This document shows positions 36,771 through 43,007 of a stretch of DNA of 43,007 nt, one piece after another. Source of the DNA: Rhodoferax sp. GTDB taxonomy: Bacteria; Pseudomonadota; Gammaproteobacteria; Burkholderiales; Burkholderiaceae_C. The notes under the pieces were generated by a model that saw only the letters and a list, made by a program, of their open reading frames with translations, searched no databases and had not been told where the DNA came from. The translations under genes and the position numbers were made by a program. How positions within the stretch are numbered: the first letter of the stretch is position 1; each line of letters opens with the position of its first letter. The DNA lies in the NCBI GenBank assembly GCA_016790475.1, contig JAEUOX010000256.1, positions 1-43,007 of the forward strand, given 5' to 3'.

Positions 36771-38590
36771 CACGGGCCTGCGGCCCGCGGCTTGCCCTCC
36801 TCGACGCGGCCGTCGAGCCGGATCACCCGGGTGCGTACCTGTTCGATGTCTTCCAGCGCGGAGCGGACCAGACGGTTCTGCTGCTCCCAGTCCTCCGCAC
36901 TGCGGATGATCGTTGGCTTGATCAGCACGACCAGCTCCTTCTTGCGCGCGGAGCTGGCGCGGTTGCCAAGCAGCGAGGACAGGAAGGAGGTGCCGGTGGC
37001 GCCCGGAACGCCGGAGGCACCACGGATCGACTCCAGCTGCATGAGCCCGCCAATCGCGACGATGCTGCCATCCTGCACGCGCACCATCGTGTCGGACTCG
37101 TTGACGCTGCTGGACGCCAGCGGCAGCCGGTAGTTGCCGATGCTGCCCAGGTCGATCTGCTTCGTGCGCTCGGTCACCGTCGTGACCGAGGGGTGGATGT
37201 GCAGCATGACGTTGTTGCGCTCGTCGATCTGCGGCGTCACGTCCAGCGCGATGCCGGAGAAGAACGGCGTCAGCGTCAGCGTCGGCAGCGTCGTGCTGGC
37301 GGTCGTGTTCGCGGTGGCCGCCGTGGTCGATCCACCGGACACGTTGGTGACGAAGTAGTCGTCGCTGCCGACCTTCAGCACCGCCTTCTGGTTGTTCACC
37401 GTCGCGATGCGCGGGCTGGACAGCGTCTGCACATCGCCCTGGGACTCCAGGAAGCCCAGCACCGCCGCAAAGCGCGTCGTCGACAGCGCCAGACCGAACA
37501 GGCCGCCACCGGACTGGATCGAGGGTGTCGGCACCGCGCCCGGGCTCACGACCGCGCCCGTCTGGGCCAGCACATTGCCGGTGGCAATGCCACTGCCCAG
37601 CACACCGGCCCCCAGCTGCGCATTGCCGCCGGTCGCCAGGGCCGCCCAGTTCACACCGCTCTGGTACCCGTCGCTGAGCTCGACCTCGACGATCTTGGCC
37701 TCCAGCATGACCTGGCGCTCCACCGCCATCTGGGCCGCCTTCAGGAATTTCTCGACCTGCCGCATCTCCTCCGGCATCGCCCGCACGGCCATGATGCCGG
37801 CCTGCGGGCTCGCGATCACGCTGCGCCCCTCCCCGTTGCCGACCAGCGCGCGCACGGCGTCTGTCAGCTCGCCCCACAGGTGGCTGGCGGAGCTGGTGGA
37901 CACCCGGCTGTTCTCCAGTTGCTGGCTGGTGCCGGAGGCCGGGGTGCTGGCGCTGGCGCTGGCGCCATTGGCGGAGGTACCGGACGAACCGCCGCCCCCG
38001 GACCCGTTGGAGGCGCCGCCGGACGCGACACGCAGGTCGCTGCTCCCCTGACGGCGCGAGTTCGGGTAGTTGACGGTGAAGATCCGCGTCTGCAGGCTCG
38101 GCGCATAGACCGTGATCCGGCGCCCGTCGATCTTGAAGTCATAGCCGTACACATCCCGGATCGCCTCCAGGGCCTCCGTGACCGTGACACCCCGCAGCGT
38201 GACCGACAGGGTTCCGGACACCTCCGGGTGCATCAGCATGCTGTAGCGCGTGTCGGCGACGATGGCCAGGAACACTTCCCGGGCCTGCGCGTTGTTGACC
38301 AGCAGATCGATGCGCGGCTCCGCGACCACGGGGGCGGCAGCCGGTACCGGCTCGGCCAGCGCCGCGCTGACCCGGGCCGGCACGGCCGCTGCAGCAGCCG
38401 GCGCTGCGGCGGCCGGCAACTGGGCGCGCACGGCAGCGCCCACCTCGCTGGTGCGCAAGGGGCGGTCCGCCGCGCAGCCACCGAGCAGCAGCACGGACAG
38501 GCCCAGCACCACCATCGGGCTGGACGGCACGATCCGGTCGGGCCCGATCCGGGTCGATCGGGGGGTCGGGCGGCAGGGGTTCTGTTTCAT
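36770..38590 (-). CDS. mshL: MshL, outer-membrane secretin
   Basis: The 606-residue lipoprotein forms the outer-membrane channel of the pilus. Its signal peptide ends in LLLGGC with lipidated Cys39, and the N-terminal domain includes an STN/secretin-N unit (IDLLVNNAQAREVFLAIV...HPEVSGTLSVTLRGVTVTEAL). A Gly/Ser-rich linker near residues 195-225 precedes the secretin domain, marked by ERQVMLEAKIVEVEL, VQTLSSPRIATVNNQKAVLKVG and KKELVVLIKPTII. The length is normal for MshL/PilQ-type secretins. It lies between mshK and mshM as in Vibrio MSHA loci. Confidence 0.93.
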   Translation of the reverse strand: MKQNPCRPTPRSTRIGPDRIVPSSPMVVLGLSVLLLGGCAADRPLRTSEVGAAVRAQLPAAAAPAAAAAVPARVSAALAEPVPAAAPVVAEPRIDLLVNNAQAREVFLAIVADTRYSMLMHPEVSGTLSVTLRGVTVTEALEAIRDVYGYDFKIDGRRITVYAPSLQTRIFTVNYPNSRRQGSSDLRVASGGASNGSGGGGSSGTSANGASASASTPASGTSQQLENSRVSTSSASHLWGELTDAVRALVGNGEGRSVIASPQAGIMAVRAMPEEMRQVEKFLKAAQMAVERQVMLEAKIVEVELSDGYQSGVNWAALATGGNAQLGAGVLGSGIATGNVLAQTGAVVSPGAVPTPSIQSGGGLFGLALSTTRFAAVLGFLESQGDVQTLSSPRIATVNNQKAVLKVGSDDYFVTNVSGGSTTAATANTTASTTLPTLTLTPFFSGIALDVTPQIDERNNVMLHIHPSVTTVTERTKQIDLGSIGNYRLPLASSSVNESDTMVRVQDGSIVAIGGLMQLESIRGASGVPGATGTSFLSSLLGNRASSARKKELVVLIKPTIIRSAEDWEQQNRLVRSALEDIEQVRTRVIRLDGRVEEGKPRAAGP

Positions 38591-38613
38591 GGACGGATAC
38601 TCGAAGGTGACAT

Positions 38614-39105
38614 TCAGGGCCGGCAGGGGTCGACGGTGCCGACGGAACGGGCGCCGGCGGCCGACGCGCCGCGGCGGGGCGCAGCCGGCGTCTTGCCAGC
38701 GGCAGGCGGGCACGCGATGTTGGCGGGTGCGCTGCCACTGGCCGTGCGCACGATGCCACCAAAGATCGGCTTGCGGTGCACCGTCTTGCCCTGGCGCAGC
38801 CAGACTTCGGTCTCGGTGATGCGCTCGATCAGGCTGTCCCCCAGTGATTGCCCCGCCGCATACAGGCGGGTCCCCACCACCAGGTAGGGGCGGCCATCCC
38901 GCACGATCACGGCAACCGGCCCGAGGTCGGGCGCGGACGGGGCCTGGGCCACCCCCTTGGCAGGGGCACCCAGGGCACTGGCCGGAGGCACCGTGGGGTC
39001 GCGGGGCCCGGCGGACTGCGCCGGGGCCAGGCCCGCCGCACCGGCCATCAGACACCCCAGCGCCACAGTGGCGACTGCGCGCTTGCCAGACATCCGCAGA
39101 TTCAC
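38614..39105 (-). CDS. mshK: MshK-like pilus biogenesis protein (PilP-like)
   Basis: The 163-residue protein has a signal peptide (about residues 5-30 from GTG, ending APAQS) and a periplasmic part starting RDPTVPP. A short beta-rich region follows: VAVIVRDGRPYLVVGTRLYAAGQSLGDSLIERITETEVWLRQGKTVHRKPIF. This matches the PilP/MshK-type 'pilus assembly' module that links the inner-membrane PilN/PilO-like pair to the secretin. The C-terminus is an Ala/Pro-rich tail. The GTG start overlaps the mshJ stop (GTGA); an ATG at 39093 is the alternative. Gene order secures the assignment more than the sequence itself. Confidence 0.78.
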   Translation of the reverse strand: MNLRMSGKRAVATVALGCLMAGAAGLAPAQSAGPRDPTVPPASALGAPAKGVAQAPSAPDLGPVAVIVRDGRPYLVVGTRLYAAGQSLGDSLIERITETEVWLRQGKTVHRKPIFGGIVRTASGSAPANIACPPAAGKTPAAPRRGASAAGARSVGTVDPCRP

Positions 39106-39743
39106 GGCTGCACCCCCACCAGGAAGACCTGCAGCGTGAGCTCCGGCATCCCTTGCTCCGCCTTCAGGCTCAACGCGCCCCAGCGCAGATCGGGCATCGC
39201 GGTCTCCAGGCTCTGGACATAACGGAGGAGCTCGGGATACGGCCCGGCGATCGTGAGCTCCTGGCCGGTGCGCGGCACCGCCGGCACGGGCGCCGCAGCG
39301 CCGCCGGGCGCCGCCGCACCGGCGGAGACCGGTGCGACCTGGATACCGCCGGTACGCACCAGCTGCAGGCTGCGCTGGCGCCGCAGGAAGTGCACCAGCA
39401 CCTCGTTCAGCGACGTGGCATTGCCGGTGGCGGCCCCCAAAGCAGCGATGCTGCGGTCGGTCGCCTCGATCTGCGCCTGCAGACGGGCATGCTCCTCCCG
39501 CGCCTGACGCACCGGATCCGGCTGCAGCGCCTTCAGGCGCAGCTCGTCCTGCAGCTGCCGCAATTCCGCCGCCTGGGCATCGAACTGCTGACGCACCTGC
39601 TGGTGCTTCATGCGCGACGGCCCCACCCACACCGCATCCACCAGCGCAATGCAGACAACGATGACGGCCAGGAACAGGAACACCCGCTCGCGCAGGTTGA
39701 GTGCATCGATGCGCGCCGCCAGGCGCTTCCAGGTTTCCGTCAT
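39102..39743 (-). CDS. mshJ: MshJ-like inner-membrane pilus assembly protein (PilO-like)
   Basis: The 213-residue protein has an N-terminal membrane span at about 18-40 (RERVFLFLAVIVVCIALVDAVW), then a coiled-coil region rich in Gln, Glu and Arg (QQVRQQFDAQAAELRQLQDELRL). The C-terminal domain includes GQELTIAGPYPELLRYVQSLETAMPDLRW, the PilO/MshJ fold. It probably forms a heterodimer with the PilN-like protein and contacts MshK. Its stop overlaps the mshK start (GTGA) and its ATG overlaps the preceding gene (ATGA), so translation of the three is likely linked. Confidence 0.82.
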   Translation of the reverse strand: MTETWKRLAARIDALNLRERVFLFLAVIVVCIALVDAVWVGPSRMKHQQVRQQFDAQAAELRQLQDELRLKALQPDPVRQAREEHARLQAQIEATDRSIAALGAATGNATSLNEVLVHFLRRQRSLQLVRTGGIQVAPVSAGAAAPGGAAAPVPAVPRTGQELTIAGPYPELLRYVQSLETAMPDLRWGALSLKAEQGMPELTLQVFLVGVQP

Positions 39744-40354
39744 GGCCGGGCCTCCCGCACGGAGGCCACACTGCCCAGGCTGAAGGACCACAGCGGCCGC
39801 TCACCCGGCGCGCGCTCCACCTTGACACGCGCCAGGTGCTGCCCGGCCAGCACCGGGCTGCGCGCCAGCTGGTTGACCCAGTCGTTGAGCACGGCAGGCT
39901 CCTGCGTGAAGCCGCGCACCTCGAATTGCGTGGCGTCCGCCTGGATCGCGGTGATCCAGGCCTGCGGGGGAATCGTTCCGGCGACCAGCTGCATGCGGGA
40001 CGAGTGGCCGCGCCCCGGGGCCAGCAGCCCCTGCTGCAGCTCCGCCAGCACCTGCCGGCGCTCCTGGAGCCGGTCCCGCGCCGCCTGCAGCTGCTGGGCG
40101 ATCTGCTTGCTGTCGGCACCTGTGTCGGCGCGCGCCCGCGCCACGTCGTCCCGCAGCCGGACGAGTTCGGGCTGGCGGGTTGCCAGCGAGGCCTGCAGCG
40201 ATCCGGTGACGCCCTGCAGGCTCCAGAGGCCGTAGGCGGTCATCGCCAACCCGGCCACCAGGAAGACCAGCAGGGAGAGCGCCATGGTCTGGGCCGAGAA
40301 GTAGCGCTTCTGCGCCAGCAGGACCGGGGTGCTGAGGTTGATTTGCTGCGGCAT
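39740..40354 (-). CDS. PilN-like/MshI2 fimbrial assembly protein
   Basis: The 204-residue protein starts QQINLSTPVLLAQKRYFSAQ, similar to the 'INLLP' opening of PilN, followed by a membrane span at about 23-45 (TMALSLLVFLVAGLAMTAYGLW). A coiled-coil region follows, and the C-terminal part has IPPQAWITAIQADATQFEVRGFTQEP, the conserved PilN core that ends in a ferredoxin-like fold. In pili of this class PilN binds PilM on the cytoplasmic side and PilO in the periplasm. It lies 38 nt behind mshI and overlaps mshJ (ATGA). Confidence 0.82.
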   Translation of the reverse strand: MPQQINLSTPVLLAQKRYFSAQTMALSLLVFLVAGLAMTAYGLWSLQGVTGSLQASLATRQPELVRLRDDVARARADTGADSKQIAQQLQAARDRLQERRQVLAELQQGLLAPGRGHSSRMQLVAGTIPPQAWITAIQADATQFEVRGFTQEPAVLNDWVNQLARSPVLAGQHLARVKVERAPGERPLWSFSLGSVASVREARP

Positions 40355-40392
40355 GGTGGTGCGTGTCCGAAGGCGGCGGCTCGTGCGTCAGC

Positions 40393-41469
40393 TCACAGTT
40401 TGCGGGACTCGGAGCGCATCAGCAGCCCGAGCAGCGGCCAGCAGAGGGCGCGTTCGTCCTCGGTGCCGGCATCGAAGCCTTCGACAATGCCCTCCAGGTG
40501 CATCGGCACGACGCCCTGCCCGAGTTCGCGCGTGAGCCATTGGGACATCTCCGCATCGCGGGTGCCGGCGTGCACGCGGACCGCCGCGAGCGGCAGGCTG
40601 GACCAGGTGCGCTCCCACAGGTCCAGCGAGCGCTGCACCTCGACCAGAAAGCGCTGCAGCCGCTCCCCTTCGGCCGACACCGCCGGCGCGCCGGACCCGG
40701 CCGGCGATGCACCGTAGTCGGCGCCATAGGACACACCGCCGACACCGTAGTCCGGCACATATTCCTCGACCGGCTGGAAACCAACCGCCGCGCCCTCCCC
40801 GGCCTGGTCGGCGCCCCAGTCCGACTCCAGAAAGCCCTTGGGAACATCCAGCCGGCGGGTGTAGAAGATCTCCTCATTGGCACAGATCGTCAGCACGGCC
40901 TGCGGGTCCTCCGTCAGCACCAGCGCTGCGGTGGCGCGGTCCAGCTGGCTCTCGCGGCGCGCGATCGCATTCTGCAGATTGCGCTGCACCGTTTCCTGGA
41001 CGTCGATGACCGGCAGCGTCCAGCGCAGGGCCGCGGCCAGCTCGGTGCAGGAGCGCAACGCGGCATTGGCGGCCGCAATGACGAACAGATGCTGCGCGCC
41101 CTTCTGCTGCCCGTCGCCCAGACGCATGACGTCGATCGTGACATCGTCGATGTGCGTGTCCAGCATGTCGCGGATCTGGTAACGAGCCGCAGAACGGAGT
41201 TCCTCCGGGGCGACGCCCGGCGCATCGATCTGCAGCCACTGGTATTGCTGGGGCCGCAGCATCATCCGCACGGCGCTGCCTTTGAGGCCCCGGGCCTCCA
41301 GGCGGCCGGCCAGCTCGGACGGACTGCCCACCTGCCGCTCGATGCCGAAGTCGCGCACCACGCAATGGTCGTCGCCCCGCAGCTGGCCACGCACATAGGC
41401 GAAGGTCTGGTCGCACCAGGACGCTGCGACCAGGTCGCCACTGCTGGAAGATTGCCAGGGCCAGCGCAT
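40393..41469 (-). CDS. mshI: MshI, PilM-like cytoplasmic pilus protein
   Basis: The 358-residue cytoplasmic protein matches MshI, the counterpart of PilM/GspL. The N-terminus has MRWPWQSSSSGDLVAASWCDQ, and conserved stretches include MMLRPQQYQWLQIDAPGVAPEELRSAARYQIRDML and the C-terminal LQRFLVEVQRSLDLWERTW. It probably binds the PilN-like partner encoded next and couples the assembly platform to the membrane complex. Unlike PilM, clear actin-like ATP motifs are not visible. A Gly/Tyr-rich insert covers about residues 219-266. It starts 225 bp after the MshQ-like stop, so a promoter in that gap could drive the operon. Confidence 0.82.
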   Translation of the reverse strand: MRWPWQSSSSGDLVAASWCDQTFAYVRGQLRGDDHCVVRDFGIERQVGSPSELAGRLEARGLKGSAVRMMLRPQQYQWLQIDAPGVAPEELRSAARYQIRDMLDTHIDDVTIDVMRLGDGQQKGAQHLFVIAAANAALRSCTELAAALRWTLPVIDVQETVQRNLQNAIARRESQLDRATAALVLTEDPQAVLTICANEEIFYTRRLDVPKGFLESDWGADQAGEGAAVGFQPVEEYVPDYGVGGVSYGADYGASPAGSGAPAVSAEGERLQRFLVEVQRSLDLWERTWSSLPLAAVRVHAGTRDAEMSQWLTRELGQGVVPMHLEGIVEGFDAGTEDERALCWPLLGLLMRSESRKL

Positions 41470-41694
41470 CGTCAGAGGCTCCGTGCGGAACGCCCGGCCG
41501 GTACCCGATCGGTCAGACGGTGACAGCAGACGGAGCGGGCGGAGGAGTTCATGCGCAATGGAATTCGGGTGGCCGGGGCCAGACGGAACGAAAAACCGCA
41601 TTTTGCTTGCATTTGCCTTCGCCAAGCCGTCGACCGCCGAGGAAAGACCGCCGCAGCGCGTCGGAACGCCCGTTCCTCGGCAGGTTTGCAACAC

Positions 41695-43007
41695 TCAGTA
41701 GTTTTCACGGCCATAGATCAGGGGGCTCTTGAAGATGCCGAAGGTTGCCCGGGCCGGCGCGGTCGTCCCGAACCAGGGCAGGCCGGCAGCGGTCGCGGCA
41801 CTGGGGCTGGCCGCCAGGCAGGTGGAGCCGGACGCGGTCGCACCGGCGTTCAGGGTCAGTTCGACCGTGCCGGCATTCCCGAGACCGGGCCGGGACAGGC
41901 TGACACCGCTGCCCGCCGGCCGGCCGGCGGCGAAGCTGATGGTGCCGGTCGGAGAAAGCCGGGTCTCGCAGGCTGACAGGGCCTTCTGGTAGTTGCCCAT
42001 CGCGATCGCGGAGGCCGGCACGGAGGTGCAGCTGTCCAGCGTGTTGGTCACGTAGGCGTTGCCGTTCCAGTACTGGGCCTCCATCGGAACCGGCAGCGCA
42101 AGCAGTTCCGACCCGTACACGTTCGGAATGCGCAGGCGGCCGCTGCGGATCGCCGCGCTTCCTTCGGCGATGCCTGCCGAGCTGGCTTCGCCATCGGTCG
42201 CACGCAACGCGAGATTGAGCGGCGCAGTGCGCGGATCCGTGAAGGTGTAGACCGGCGCGATCACGGCCACGCCGCCCACGAACGCGGCGCTGCCGGCGGT
42301 GTGCGCGCTGAAGGTGCCGGCGCTGCCGCCGCCGGCGTCCGACAGCGTGACGGTGCGCACGAAGGCCCCGACATAGTTCGCGGTCGCCGTCGGAGTGGAC
42401 GACCCGTCCAGTGCGGTGATGCGCACCGCCGTCATCGGCTGGCCGGAGTAGGTGAAGGCGCCACAGCCCTGCGTCGTGACGGCGGTCGTGAATCCGCGTG
42501 GCGAAAAGCGCCCCAGCACCGCACTGCGACCGGTGACGGTATTGCCGAAGTAACTTCCGGAGGCCGCGATGCGCAGCGCGCCAGACTGCGACCAGCTCTG
42601 GCTGGCGACCGTGGCCCGGCCGCCGGCCAGCGTGGCGGAGCTTGTGCCCAGCGCACCGGCCGACCCGCCATTCGGCGCGGCCAGCGTTGCGGACAGGCTG
42701 ACGCTGCCGGCGAACGAGGGCGCGACCGGGTTGTCCGAGAGGTCGGTGTCGCCGTCCACAGTCCACAGGGCTGCCGTCAGCGTCATCGCGAAGCTGCCGC
42801 CGGCCGCGCCCACCCGGGTATCGCCACCCGCCGCGGTGTCGCAGCCCGCAGAGGCCCCGGCGGCGCACGCGGTCTGGGTCGCGTTCGCCGCCGTGACGCC
42901 GGCCGCCGCAACCCCCAGACCGACAGGAACGGTGGTGACCGCGGCATTGCCCGACAGCGACAGCGCTGGCGCCGTACTGCTGGCCGGCACGTCGAGCGTG
43001 CCACGCA
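41695..43007 (-). CDS. MshQ-like protein (DUF6701), C-terminal part
   Basis: The gene enters from the right edge; 437 C-terminal residues are visible, with no start. The sequence is rich in Ala, Gly, Ser and Thr, as in large exported proteins, and contains repeated beta-strand motifs. The segment RLRIPNVYGSELLALPVPMEAQYWNGNAYVTNTLDSCTSVPAS is the strongest evidence: it matches the conserved C-terminal region of MshQ/DUF6701 proteins, including the 'AQYWNG' and 'DSCT' pieces. MshQ is a minor-pilin-associated tip or adhesion protein in Vibrio. It sits upstream of mshI, so pilin genes may lie beyond the window. Confidence 0.78.
   Translation of the reverse strand, partial: RGTLDVPASSTAPALSLSGNAAVTTVPVGLGVAAAGVTAANATQTACAAGASAGCDTAAGGDTRVGAAGGSFAMTLTAALWTVDGDTDLSDNPVAPSFAGSVSLSATLAAPNGGSAGALGTSSATLAGGRATVASQSWSQSGALRIAASGSYFGNTVTGRSAVLGRFSPRGFTTAVTTQGCGAFTYSGQPMTAVRITALDGSSTPTATANYVGAFVRTVTLSDAGGGSAGTFSAHTAGSAAFVGGVAVIAPVYTFTDPRTAPLNLALRATDGEASSAGIAEGSAAIRSGRLRIPNVYGSELLALPVPMEAQYWNGNAYVTNTLDSCTSVPASAIAMGNYQKALSACETRLSPTGTISFAAGRPAGSGVSLSRPGLGNAGTVELTLNAGATASGSTCLAASPSAATAAGLPWFGTTAPARATFGIFKSPLIYGRENY

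Noticed and set aside
41470-41694. Short open frames between the MshQ-like gene and mshI
   Set aside because: None has a ribosome binding site or recognisable protein; the 225 bp more likely hold a promoter for the mshI-led operon and the end of the MshQ-like transcript.

Overview
This window reads as chromosomal DNA of a GC-rich betaproteobacterium, most likely Burkholderiales. The inference rests on gene families and order: icd-clpS-clpA, sodB-xseA, and exbB-exbD-lpxK-Trm112-kdsB-adk are arrangements I associate with that order. LexA, FimV-like, MSHA-type pilus and DUF192 genes fit as well. No rRNA, tRNA, CRISPR array, transposase, integrase or phage gene was seen. All start choices are mine from the sequence and no database search was possible.

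Region 1 (1-8512) is a surface-glycan or glycolipid cluster behind the 5' end of a peptide-type ABC transporter ATPase. A minus-strand set with 4-nt overlaps encodes a GT4 glycosyltransferase, a histidine phosphatase, a MurG/COG4671-like glycosyltransferase and a divergent polysaccharide deacetylase. Opposite it lies a glutamine-hydrolysing asparagine synthetase homologue, followed on the minus strand by a second COG4671-like protein and a second GT4 enzyme. Together they could assemble, trim and amidate a sugar polymer, but the product cannot be named from sequence.

Region 2 (8624-11234) holds a patatin-like lipoprotein divergent from a periplasmic Fe(III)-binding protein, with a Fur-box-like palindrome on the promoter between them, then a DUF1499 protein. 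Region 3 (11231-24757) is mostly housekeeping: ClpA/ClpS proteolysis, isocitrate dehydrogenase, an Ala/Lys-rich secreted protein with DNA repeats, DUF192, Fe-superoxide dismutase, exonuclease VII large subunit, an ExbB/ExbD proton channel, lipid A and Kdo genes (lpxK, kdsB), adenylate kinase, asparaginase, and lexA with two tandem SOS boxes and a small unknown gene behind it.

Region 4 (24783-33383) contains a DUF1993 protein, a D-2-hydroxyacid dehydrogenase, a FimV-like protein, and a tight four-gene plus-strand operon: 3-hydroxyacyl-CoA dehydrogenase, Crp/Fnr regulator, APH-type kinase and acyl-CoA dehydrogenase. The last two resemble the bacterial LvaA/LvaC pair and the two halves of animal ACAD10/11. 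A striking pair of palindromes lies upstream.

Region 5 (33408-43007) is an MSHA-type type IV pilus assembly operon on the minus strand: MshQ-like (partial), MshI, PilN-like, MshJ, MshK, MshL secretin, MshM ATPase, MshN, and then an HD-GYP c-di-GMP phosphodiesterase 13 nt behind mshN. The main points for follow-up are this phosphodiesterase, the kinase/dehydrogenase operon with its palindromes, the amidotransferase glycan cluster, and the lexA-linked small gene.
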